Assembly (NCBI GenBank): GCA_013112725.1
Contig: JABFFZ010000014.1
Span: 23,321-87,320, forward strand
Direction of reading: 5' to 3'
Length of the DNA stretch: 64,000 nucleotides
Source of the DNA: Chloroflexota bacterium
GTDB lineage: Bacteria; Chloroflexota; Anaerolineae; Promineifilales; Promineifilaceae
The position numbers were made by a program, and so were the translations under genes. The notes under the pieces are model-generated. The model had not been told where the DNA came from. It ran no database searches and saw only the letters and a program-made list of their open reading frames with translations. Positions 16,795-22,919 of this stretch are shown here, piece after piece (within the stretch, counting starts at the first letter, position 1; each line of letters starts with the position of its first letter).

Positions 16795-17586
16795 CCCCAC
16801 CCCATCCAACGCCCTTAACACCGGTCGCTCCCCCCGCGCATCGCCCAGGATGACGTGGCGGACGCCACCTTGCAGCGCCTCCTGTGCGCCCAGCAATTTG
16901 ATGCGCATCCGTCCCTGGGCATGGCTTTGGGCGACAGACTCGATCTCGTCCGCCGCCAGTTGCCGAATGAGCGAACTTTCGTCGGGAAAGTGGCGCAGCA
17001 GGCCAGGCACGTTGGAGAGAATGAGCAGTTCCGTTGCGCCCAGGGCTACGGCCGTGGCCGCCGCCGCCCGGTCGCCATCCACATTCATCGCCTCGCCGTC
17101 ATAGCTGATGGCCGGGGGGGTCAGCACGGGTACAAAGCCGTTATGCAGCAGCCCGGTTAGCAGCGCTGTGTTCACCTGCTCCACCCGCCCCGTCAGATTA
17201 TCGCGGATGAGGCGGGTACGGCCGTTTTCCACCACTTTGATCACCGCTTTGCGCGATCCCTGCCAGAGACGGCCGTCCAGCCCACTCAGCCCCACCGCAT
17301 TCACCCCGCGCCGCTGCAACCGCTCCACAATGTTTTTGTTCACCTGCCCACAATACACCATCTCAAAAATCTCCAGCGTCGCCCGGTCGGTCAGGCGGCT
17401 GGTGTAACCGGATGGCGAGGTGACAAACTGCGGCGGATGGCCCAGCGCCAGCGCCACCTGATTGGTCAGGTGCGAACCGCCATGCACCAGCACCACCCGC
17501 TGCCCCTCGCGCACCAACTGCGCCACATCCCCACATACCGCCTCATAATCAATCCCCTCGCTGCCGCCAATTTTAATCACAATCAT
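16780..17586 (-). CDS. lysZ: [LysW]-aminoadipate kinase
   Basis: A 268-residue amino-acid-kinase-fold enzyme that phosphorylates the side-chain carboxylate of LysW-bound alpha-aminoadipate. The N-terminal VIKIGGSEG and VLVHGGSH are the phosphate-binding glycine loops of the NAGK family, and NVDGDRAAAATAVALGA and LLILSNVPGLL complete the ATP site. It differs from ordinary ArgB by its position next to lysX and lysY. The C-terminal codons run into the palindromic repeat at 16741-16794. Confidence 0.9.
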   Translation of the reverse strand: MIVIKIGGSEGIDYEAVCGDVAQLVREGQRVVLVHGGSHLTNQVALALGHPPQFVTSPSGYTSRLTDRATLEIFEMVYCGQVNKNIVERLQRRGVNAVGLSGLDGRLWQGSRKAVIKVVENGRTRLIRDNLTGRVEQVNTALLTGLLHNGFVPVLTPPAISYDGEAMNVDGDRAAAATAVALGATELLILSNVPGLLRHFPDESSLIRQLAADEIESVAQSHAQGRMRIKLLGAQEALQGGVRHVILGDARGERPVLRALDGVGTVIG

Positions 17587-17637
17587 CTCTCATCCTCCCA
17601 CTTCATAATTCATAATTCCTAATTCCTAATTCCTAAT

Positions 17638-18660
17638 TCAAACCGGGTGTAACCCGGTAAACTCCAGCCCCATCCGCTCCGGCCAACCCATCATCACATT
17701 CAGGCATTGCACGGCCGTGCCCGCCGCCCCCTTCATCAAATTATCCAGCGCACTGAGCACCACCAACCGCCGGCTCTGTTCATCACGGGCAAAACCAATG
17801 TCACACCAGTTGGTACCCGCCAGGATTTTTGGCTCCGGGTAACGGTAAATGCCTTTGCGCTCATGCACCAGACGGATAAACGGCTCGCCGCCATACGCTG
17901 CCCGGTATAACTGCCAGACCGCTTTCTCGTCCACGTCCCGATTCAAAAAAACGTGTGCCGTACACAACACACCCCGCACCAACTCGACGGCCGTGACCGA
18001 AAAATGCAGTTCCATCGCCCCCAACGCCTGCAACACCTCTGCCTGATGCCGATGCCCGGTGGGAGCAAAGGATCGCACCGCCCCGCTCCGCTCCGGGTGA
18101 TGGCTGGCGGCGCTGAAACTGTTCCCCCCCTCCGACGACCCCACTTTCAGGTCAACCACCGCCCGCTCAATCCAACCCGCCTGGACCAGGGGAGCCAGCG
18201 CCAGATTCACGGCCGTGGCGTTACACCCCACCCCACTCACATACCGCGCCCCCCGCAGCCGCTCCCGGTGCAGTTCCGGCAGCCCATACACAAAATCTGC
18301 CAGCCAGCCCGGATTGGGGTGCGACTGCCCGTACCACCGTTCATACACCGCCGCGTCCCGCAGCCGGAAATCGGCCGACAGGTCAATCACCCGTTCGGCA
18401 AGGGCGGCAAACTGTTCGATCTGGGCGGCGGCACGGCCGTATGGCAGCGCCAGAAACAGCACATCACACGGTTGCAACTCCTCCACCGCGCAAAACTGTA
18501 ACCGGGTAATCCCGCGCAGGTTAGGATGAACCCCATGCACATACCGCCCCGCGTGTTGCTGCGACGTCACCTGCGCCACCCTCACCTGCGGATGCGCCAA
18601 CAGCAGCCGCAGTAATTCCCCCCCTGCATAGCCGGAACCACCGACGATACTTGCTCTCAT
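17638..18660 (-). CDS. lysY: [LysW]-aminoadipyl phosphate reductase
   Basis: A 340-residue ArgC/LysY-type NADPH-dependent reductase producing LysW-aminoadipate semialdehyde. The Rossmann loop GGSGYAGGELLRLLL is at residue ~7, the catalytic cysteine lies in SGVGCNATAVNLAL (about residue 146), and VGSSEGGNSFSAASHHPER is the substrate loop with the family histidines. It is directly upstream of lysZ with a 51-bp gap filled by a TTCCTAA repeat. Dual function in arginine synthesis cannot be excluded. Confidence 0.92.
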   Translation of the reverse strand: MRASIVGGSGYAGGELLRLLLAHPQVRVAQVTSQQHAGRYVHGVHPNLRGITRLQFCAVEELQPCDVLFLALPYGRAAAQIEQFAALAERVIDLSADFRLRDAAVYERWYGQSHPNPGWLADFVYGLPELHRERLRGARYVSGVGCNATAVNLALAPLVQAGWIERAVVDLKVGSSEGGNSFSAASHHPERSGAVRSFAPTGHRHQAEVLQALGAMELHFSVTAVELVRGVLCTAHVFLNRDVDEKAVWQLYRAAYGGEPFIRLVHERKGIYRYPEPKILAGTNWCDIGFARDEQSRRLVVLSALDNLMKGAAGTAVQCLNVMMGWPERMGLEFTGLHPV

Positions 18661-18724
18661 TGTTCTTCTCTCGCTATCTGGGAATCGGCAAGCAGTGAGC
18701 AGTGAACGGTTGACTGCTCACCGC

Positions 18725-19582
18725 TCACCGCTCACTGCTAACTGTCCACTTCATCAAAAAATCCACCACCCGCCCCGGAATATCCACCCCCGTGGGGGCG
18801 ATGCTGTTGCGGAACTCCATGGTGTGGTTGACCTCGTTCACCAGCAAACGGCCATCGGCCGTTTCCAGCAGGTCAATGGCGACGATGCCGCCGCCCACGG
18901 CCGTTGCCGCCGCCCGTGAGAGTGCATCAATTTCTGGTGTCACCGGGCAATTTTCCGCCCGCCCGCCCCGCGCCGTGTTCGTAATCCAGTGCGCGGAATG
19001 GCGAGTAATGGCGCAAATCGTCTCATCGCCGACGACAAAGCTGCGGATGTCCCGCCCCGGTTTGTCCACGTACTCCTGAATGTAAAAAACGGAATGTTGG
19101 TATGACCCCAACGTGGCTTTGTGTTCCAGGATCGCCTCGGCCGCTTCCCGGTCATTGATTTTCGCCAGCAGCCGTCCCCAGGAACCGACTGCCGGTTTCA
19201 ACACCACCGGGTAACCCATCTGCTCGATGGCGTCCAGCGCACTTTCCGGCGAAAAGGCGATCTGGGTGCGCGGCGAGGGCACACCGGCTCGCGCCAGTGC
19301 CAGCGTTGTCTCCAATTTACTGCCACAGGCCTGTACCACCTGGGCCGTGTTCACGCAGGGAATCCCCCACGCCCCCCAGATTTGCAGGCAGGCCAGCGCG
19401 GCCGTATGGCTGACGCAGCGGTCGAGGATGACGTCAAAGCGCCTCCATGCCGCGGGGCAGGTCAGGTCGAGTACGGCCGTGCGCACATCCACCAACTCAT
19501 AATCCACCCCCCGCCGCTCCATCGCTTCAATGAGCAGCTTTTCCTCCACGCGGATTCGGGAATACAAGATACCTATTTTCAT
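18725..19582 (-). CDS. lysX: [LysW]-alpha-aminoadipate ligase
   Basis: A 285-residue ATP-grasp ligase that attaches alpha-aminoadipate through its amino group to the C-terminal glutamate of LysW. The ATP-grasp elements [18 protein letters not shown] and [14 protein letters not shown] are clear, and metal residues lie in [14 protein letters not shown], the phrase typical of LysX in Thermus and Sulfolobus. It is followed at 64 bp by lysY and preceded at 79 bp by lysW. A GTTATCG tandem repeat lies just upstream. Confidence 0.95.
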   Translation of the reverse strand: MKIGILYSRIRVEEKLLIEAMERRGVDYELVDVRTAVLDLTCPAAWRRFDVILDRCVSHTAALACLQIWGAWGIPCVNTAQVVQACGSKLETTLALARAGVPSPRTQIAFSPESALDAIEQMGYPVVLKPAVGSWGRLLAKINDREAAEAILEHKATLGSYQHSVFYIQEYVDKPGRDIRSFVVGDETICAITRHSAHWITNTARGGRAENCPVTPEIDALSRAAATAVGGGIVAIDLLETADGRLLVNEVNHTMEFRNSIAPTGVDIPGRVVDFLMKWTVSSER

Positions 19583-19584
19583 GT

Positions 19585-19661
19585 TGGTAATCGGTTATCG
19601 GTTATCGGTTATCGGTTGTCGGCTGCTTAACGATTACCGTTCACCGATTACCGATTACCCT
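19585..19661. repeat. junction repeat between lysW and lysX
   Basis: CGGTTATCGGTTATCGGTTA at 19590-19617 is followed by complementary words (CCGATTACCGATTACC) at 19630-19660, so the transcript could fold here. It sits between two genes that should be expressed together. Confidence 0.75.
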
Positions 19662-19835
19662 CTATTCCCCCCAATCCTCAGCCACTTCCGGGGCCAGTTC
19701 CAATTGCAGCGGGTGTGTGCTGATCACTTCCAGTTCCACGCCGCAGTCGGGACATTCCAGGATTTCGCCGGGCAGCACGGCCGTGCCCACCGCTACCCCA
19801 CCACCACATTCGGGACATTCAAAATTGTTCATCAT
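19662..19835 (-). CDS. lysW: amino-group carrier protein LysW
   Basis: A 57-residue acidic protein with a zinc ribbon (CPECGGG near residue 7, CPDCG near residue 30) and the C-terminal EDWGE that defines LysW. Its terminal glutamate carries the aminoadipate and later intermediates, protecting the amino group and presenting the substrate to LysX, LysZ, LysY and LysJ. Two adjacent ATGs (19835, 19832) follow the ribosome site AGGAG; the second has the better spacing. It is the first structural gene after the tandem attenuators, so it is probably the one most directly controlled. Confidence 0.95.
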   Translation of the reverse strand: MMNNFECPECGGGVAVGTAVLPGEILECPDCGVELEVISTHPLQLELAPEVAEDWGE

Positions 19836-19856
19836 TCAACTCCTAAAAATCGTTTC

Positions 19857-19912
19857 GTTTGTAGTAGGCGATTCATCGCCTTCTGAACGGCGATAAATCG
19901 CCTACTACGAAC
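19857..19912. repeat. palindrome in the lysW 5' region (GTAGTAGGCGATT type)
   Basis: An inverted repeat of ~24 bp per arm with an 8-base centre, built on GTAGTAGGCGATT. A shorter relative (GTAGTAGGTGATTCATCACC) lies at 45092-45118 before another gene. It falls between the second attenuator terminator and lysW and would form a hairpin in the mRNA. There is no T-run, so it is not an intrinsic terminator. Confidence 0.75.
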
Positions 19913-19920
19913 ATGGTCGG

Positions 19921-19960
19921 AAAATAAAAAGCGGACTTACCACCGTTCTGGTAAGCCCGC
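19921..19960 (-). terminator. attenuator 1 terminator
   Basis: The 12-bp stem GCGGGCTTACCA / TGGTAAGTCCGC with a 6-base loop is followed by a T-rich tail of ten bases. It lies 86 bp before the lysW start on the same strand, i.e. inside the leader of the lysine operon. Confidence 0.88.
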
Positions 19961-19987
19961 CTGATACACCCTTTTACCTTTTCGCTC

Positions 19988-20071
19988 TCAGGGCGTAGCG
20001 CAACACACCAGAACCGGCGGCGGTTTGGTCTTCTTGCCCTTCTTGAATTGCAGCGAAAAGTTTGTGTTCAT
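19988..20071 (-). CDS. lysine leader peptide 1
   Basis: A 27-residue open frame, MNTNFSLQF then KKGKKTK then PPPVLVCCATP. Five of seven consecutive residues are lysine (four AAG, one AAA), followed by three CCG proline codons that form part of the antiterminator strand. No ribosome site is visible, and no convincing promoter lies directly upstream, where MITE copy C is inserted. The lysine run placed before competing hairpins is the hallmark of a ribosome-mediated attenuator. The triple proline could itself slow translation. Confidence 0.82.
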   Translation of the reverse strand: MNTNFSLQFKKGKKTKPPPVLVCCATP

Positions 20072-20105
20072 AACAGGTAATTGAGTAATTGGGTAATTAC
20101 TCAGT

Positions 20106-20200
20106 GTAAGCGTTCAGACTTGACAAGTTTTTTACCAGAGGCAGTTGCCGCAATTCAGGTGTAAAAACTTGTCAAGTCTCCAGAGGAACTGAACGGTTAC
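20106..20200. mobile_element. IS66-like MITE, copy C (95 bp) with perfect target duplication
   Basis: Starts GTAAGCGTTCAGACTTGACA and ends in the complement of GTAACCGTTCAGTTCC. The octamer TACTCAGT lies directly on both sides (20098-20105 and 20201-20208), a perfect 8-bp target duplication, so the boundaries are firm. Removing the element and one octamer restores a palindromic TAATTGGG-type junction repeat. The insertion separates the two lysine attenuators. Confidence 0.94.
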
Positions 20201-20230
20201 TACTCAGTTACCTAATTACCCAATTACAAA

Positions 20231-20261
20231 TAAAAAAGCCCCGCCGGTTATCTGGCGGGGC
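20231..20261 (-). terminator. attenuator 2 terminator
   Basis: An 8-bp all-G/C stem with an 8-base loop (AGATAACC) followed by six T on the minus strand. The loop and the end of the 5' arm are exactly the bases that pair with the antiterminator strand. Confidence 0.9.
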
Positions 20262-20306
20262 CTTGCTGTGCAAACGAATGTCGGGAACGCACAACGTCCA
20301 GATAAC

Positions 20307-20372
20307 CTACCGGTTTCTGCTGCCCTTCTTGCTCTTCTTGGAGACAATGATTGGTGTGTTTGCGTTCATCAT
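20307..20372 (-). CDS. lysine leader peptide 2
   Basis: A 21-residue open frame, MMNANTPIIVS then KKSKK then GSRNR and TAG. All four lysines use AAG. The first ATG lies only seven bases after the -10 box of the promoter at 20380-20407, so the mRNA is probably leaderless and begins at or within about two bases of the start codon. The peptide itself probably has no function other than to sense charged lysyl-tRNA through ribosome position. Confidence 0.85.
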   Translation of the reverse strand: MMNANTPIIVSKKSKKGSRNR

Positions 20373-20379
20373 GCGTCAA

Positions 20380-20407
20380 AGTTTAGCAGGGGATAGGGGA
20401 TTGTCAA
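20380..20407 (-). promoter_or_regulatory. predicted promoter of the lysine operon leader
   Basis: A perfect TTGACA (minus strand 20407-20402) is followed after 16 bp by TAAACT (20385-20380). The predicted start point coincides with the ATG of leader peptide 2. The -35 box overlaps the end of an ACGGCCGT palindrome (CGGCCGTTGACA). Confidence 0.75.
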
Positions 20408-20752
20408 CGGCCGTACCTCCCTTTCTGTCAAAATAACCAACCCCACCCGCCGGCCGTTGGTCATAGTTCACAAACAATGCCCCTTGCCGGTCATCTTGAC
20501 ACTTTCTAAACGCCACTGCCGCCAACCTGTACCCCACCTTGACCTCAGGCGCGGTACAGTTTGGGAAATCGTGATGCGTGATGCGTGACCGGGAAATCCT
20601 CACACGTCACACATTGCATGTCACGCCGGACTCCGCGAGATCCTATTAAGCCAAAATAAGCGGATGTGTCAAGAAAATGGCAATGTCCCATAGGCTCGGC
20701 GTCCTATGGGCTGGAGCAAATTGTTCAGGTAACGGCCGTACTAATCCGGGTC
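20408..20752. other. gene-free stretch between the lysine leader and the surface-protein promoter
   Basis: No coding frame looks real here. The stretch holds GTGATGCGT-type tandem words with their complement (about 20569-20636), an 8-bp hairpin CCCATAGG / CCTATGGG (20687-20710) without a T-run, and two ACGGCCGT copies. It separates two divergent promoters (20407 leftward, 20753 rightward). Confidence 0.7.
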
Positions 20753-20780
20753 TTAACATAAACGAAAAAAGTTGTATAAT
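20753..20780 (+). promoter_or_regulatory. predicted promoter of the surface-protein gene
   Basis: TTAACA (20753-20758) and a perfect TATAAT (20775-20780) are separated by 16 bp. Transcription would start near 20787, giving a ~75-base leader before the ATG at 20863. Confidence 0.75.
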
Positions 20781-20862
20781 AGACACACTTTGCATAATGT
20801 TGCTTCATTTGAACTGTCGGCGGCGGTAAACGGGCCGGCGGTTGATCAATCGGGAGGCTATG

Positions 20863-21519
20863 ATGACGGCAAAAAAAACGATGGCAGGATTGCTGGCGGT
20901 GTTGGTCTGGTTCTGGGTGGTTGGTGTGGTCGGGGCACAAACGCCACGACCCACCCCCACGAATGTGCCGCCACCCGGCGGTGGCGGCGACTCGGCGCAA
21001 GTTGATGATCAGCGTGGCTCTATTTCGGGTTTTGTGTATGAAGATGTGAATGGCGACGGCCGTTGCGTGGGCACGGACGTCACCGGCGAAAATCCCATTC
21101 AGGGCATTGATGTCCGCTTTGTCAGCAGCGACCGGAAAACCGTGATCACCAATTACTCTGGCGCAAAAGGGGATTTTGGTCTCTATGCGACCGGGCAAAG
21201 TTATTGGGAAGTGACTGTTCTACCCCCCGCGGGCTGGACGGCGACGACACAAAGCACGGTCTATGTGCCTGTGTACCCGGAAAGCCTGAACCACGCTAAC
21301 ATCAATTTTTGCCTCACCAGGGGTACCAACGCGGTGATTCGACTGCCCGGCGCCAGCGGCATCGTTTTGCTGCCAGAATCTGGCGCCAGCCGCGCAGAGC
21401 AGCAGGCCGCGCAGTGGCAAATGGTATGGCAGGTATTGGCGCTGGTTACGGCCGTGTTTGGACTCGCCCTCATCAGCAGCGGCATTTATCTGCAATGGCA
21501 GCGTAAACCATCCAATTGA
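20863..21519 (+). CDS. secreted/anchored protein with SdrD B-like domain and LPESG tail
   Basis: About 218 residues. A signal peptide (hydrophobic to ~residue 25, cut near VGAQT) is followed by a Pro/Thr/Gly linker. A B-type repeat domain starts GSISGFVYEDVNGDG (calcium-type DVNGDG loop), with NYSGAKGDFGLYA and YWEVTVLPPAGW after it. The end carries LPESG, then a 20-residue membrane helix and a short basic tail (QWQRKPSN). That resembles a sortase substrate, although LPESG is not the usual LPxTG and no sortase gene lies here. The ATG at 20863 has a GGGAGG ribosome site. Likely displayed on the cell surface. Confidence 0.75.
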   Translation: MTAKKTMAGLLAVLVWFWVVGVVGAQTPRPTPTNVPPPGGGGDSAQVDDQRGSISGFVYEDVNGDGRCVGTDVTGENPIQGIDVRFVSSDRKTVITNYSGAKGDFGLYATGQSYWEVTVLPPAGWTATTQSTVYVPVYPESLNHANINFCLTRGTNAVIRLPGASGIVLLPESGASRAEQQAAQWQMVWQVLALVTAVFGLALISSGIYLQWQRKPSN

Positions 21520-21524
21520 CAAAG

Positions 21525-21556
21525 AAAAAACCTCTGGCTGAGCCAGAGGTTTTTTT
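21525..21556. terminator. bidirectional terminator
   Basis: A 7-bp-plus stem CCTCTGG / CCAGAGG has A6 on the left and T7 on the right, so it can end transcripts from both sides: the surface-protein gene (+) and the small gene at 21555-21770 (-). Confidence 0.88.
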
Positions 21557-21770
21557 ATGAGGACAGCACACGGCCGTCTGGAAGCAATTTCGTTTCTGGG
21601 ATTTGGGCAATGATCTGGCGAGCCACGCCTATGACGGCAATGGGCGAGGTCATCATTTCTTCAAAACGGCCGTCCAACATCACCACCGGCTCCACCTGCA
21701 TAATCACCCGGCGTAACGCTGAAAGCTCCCCTTTCAAGCGCCGATTTTCTTCCTGGACGATATTGAGCAT
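21555..21770 (-). CDS. small protein of unknown function
   Basis: 71 residues from the ATG at 21770 (MLNIVQEENRRLKGELSALR), which has an AAGGAG ribosome site. A TTG six bases earlier is an alternative start. The first ~30 residues can form a charged amphipathic helix, possibly a coiled coil; the rest is mixed hydrophobic. I do not recognise a family. It lies 47 bp after surE on the same strand and runs into the bidirectional terminator. Confidence 0.5.
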   Translation of the reverse strand: MLNIVQEENRRLKGELSALRRVIMQVEPVVMLDGRFEEMMTSPIAVIGVARQIIAQIPETKLLPDGRVLSS

Positions 21771-21817
21771 AGACAATTTCTCCTTACCGCATGGGCTCTA
21801 CCCTGAAAGCCTTACCC

Positions 21818-22687
21818 TCAGGCAGCCATCACTTCTAACGGAACCGGCTCAATAGGGAGACGGCCGTTGCTGCCGCCCGGTTCTTCAGACAACCCGGTTT
21901 CCAGGGCGCTTACTGCCGGCGCCGGCCATTCCCAGTCAGCCAGCACCGATAAGGCATGATACGCCGTCAGGTCTAGCTGTAACGGCGTAACCGAGGCATA
22001 ACCCTGGGCTAACGCCCCCACATCGGTGCCTTCTTTGGGCACACCGGTGGGGCGGTCGCCGCCAATCCAGTAATAATCGTTACCCCGCGGGTCCTGGCGT
22101 TTATCCAACCGGTCACGATACACCCGCAACCCCTGGCGCGTCATCTGCACACCGCGCAGTTCACCCACGGGCAGATTGGGCACATTCACATTAAGAAAAG
22201 TTCGGTCTGGCAACCTCTTCTCCACGACAGTTTGCACCACCTGGCAAGCCACTTCCACAGCCATACTGTAGTCTAGTTCCCAGGAGCTAACGCCCCGGCC
22301 ATCCAGCGACACGGCCACGCCGGGCACACCCCAGATAATGCCTTCCATCACGGCCGTGACCGTGCCCGAATACGTCACATCATGACCCAAATTGGCCGAC
22401 GTATTCACCCCGGAAACCACCAGATCAATTTTTTCATTCAGCAGCCCCATCAAGGCCAGCGCCACACAGTCAGAGGGTGCGCCATCGCTGGTAAAAGCCG
22501 GGCTGCCGTCGGCCAGTTTCACCCGGCGCACACGCAGTGGCCGGTTCAACGTTTTCACGTGCCCACCGCCTGACCAATCATGGTCGGGGGCCAAAATACT
22601 GACCTTACCCAAACGGCGCATGCCCTGGGCCAAAGCCAGCAGCCCCGGCGCCGTCACGCCATCATCATTTGTTACTAAAATATGCAT
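21818..22687 (-). CDS. surE: 5'/3'-nucleotidase SurE
   Basis: A metal-dependent phosphatase releasing phosphate from nucleoside monophosphates. The 289 residues start MHILVTNDDGVTAPGL, where the Asp-Asp pair binds metal, followed by the HVKTLNRPLRV, GAPSDCVALAL and VSGVNTSANLGHDVTYSGTV motifs. The start at 22687 has a GGAG ribosome site; a longer frame exists upstream but lacks one. The C-terminal ~40 residues are less conserved. Confidence 0.93.
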   Translation of the reverse strand: MHILVTNDDGVTAPGLLALAQGMRRLGKVSILAPDHDWSGGGHVKTLNRPLRVRRVKLADGSPAFTSDGAPSDCVALALMGLLNEKIDLVVSGVNTSANLGHDVTYSGTVTAVMEGIIWGVPGVAVSLDGRGVSSWELDYSMAVEVACQVVQTVVEKRLPDRTFLNVNVPNLPVGELRGVQMTRQGLRVYRDRLDKRQDPRGNDYYWIGGDRPTGVPKEGTDVGALAQGYASVTPLQLDLTAYHALSVLADWEWPAPAVSALETGLSEEPGGSNGRLPIEPVPLEVMAA

Positions 22688-22844
22688 CGGTTTCTCCAGG
22701 GAAATAGAGGCTGGTGGCTGAGGCAAAACAGCAGCTAACCGCCAACCCATGGGCTAACACCCCTGTCGTTTTCTTTCTTTATCATACAGGTAGCAGAGTA
22801 GCCTTCCCCCGTTAAGTCCGAATCAACAGCCGGTTAAGAGCCGG

Positions 22845-22917
22845 CTAAGGTTTGGTTAACAGCCGGTTAACCAAACCTCGGCAAAACCTGACAGGTCTTT
22901 GAAGACCTGTCAGGTTT
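22845..22917. repeat. two adjacent inverted repeats after feoB
   Basis: AGGTTTGGTTAA with its complement, then AAACCTGACAGGTCTT with its complement, fill most of the gap between feoB and surE. The second may act as a weak terminator for feoB, but only four T follow. The CCTGACAGG core also occurs in the arms of MITE copy B. Confidence 0.65.
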
Positions 22918-22919
22918 GT

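Larger units (their letters stand above)
19921..20071 (-). promoter_or_regulatory. lysine attenuator 1 (proximal to lysW)
   Basis: On the minus strand the order is leader peptide (20071-19988), antiterminator strand, terminator. The terminator is a 12-bp stem (one G-U pair) at 19960-19931 followed by TTTTTATTTT. The antiterminator strand CCGCCGGTTCTGG (20020-20008), which lies in the leader codons just after the lysines, can pair over ~12 bp with one bulge with CCAGAACGGTGG (19951-19940), the loop and 3' arm of the terminator. The two folds exclude each other. A ribosome stalled at the Lys codons would leave the antiterminator free; one reaching the stop codon would favour the terminator. Confidence 0.87.
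20231..20372 (-). promoter_or_regulatory. lysine attenuator 2 (distal, promoter-proximal)
   Basis: Same logic as attenuator 1 in a cleaner form. The leader (20372-20307) ends in CGG TAG, and the antiterminator strand GGTTATCTGG (20307-20298) begins with the last base of that stop codon. It pairs perfectly over 10 bp with CCAGATAACC in the terminator loop and 5' arm. The terminator is GCCCCGCC / GGCGGGGC (20261-20238) followed by TTTTTT. A ribosome at the stop codon covers the antiterminator strand and permits termination; a ribosome stalled at the lysines 17 or more bases upstream leaves it free. Confidence 0.9.

Noticed and set aside
19921..20372. Lysine riboswitch (L box)
   Set aside because: No conserved L-box core is visible; instead two translated Lys-rich leaders with simple competing hairpins are present.
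20376..20603. 75-codon minus-strand open frame covering the lysine promoter
   Set aside because: It translates tandem repeats and the promoter region; the short Lys-rich frame with competing hairpins explains the region better.
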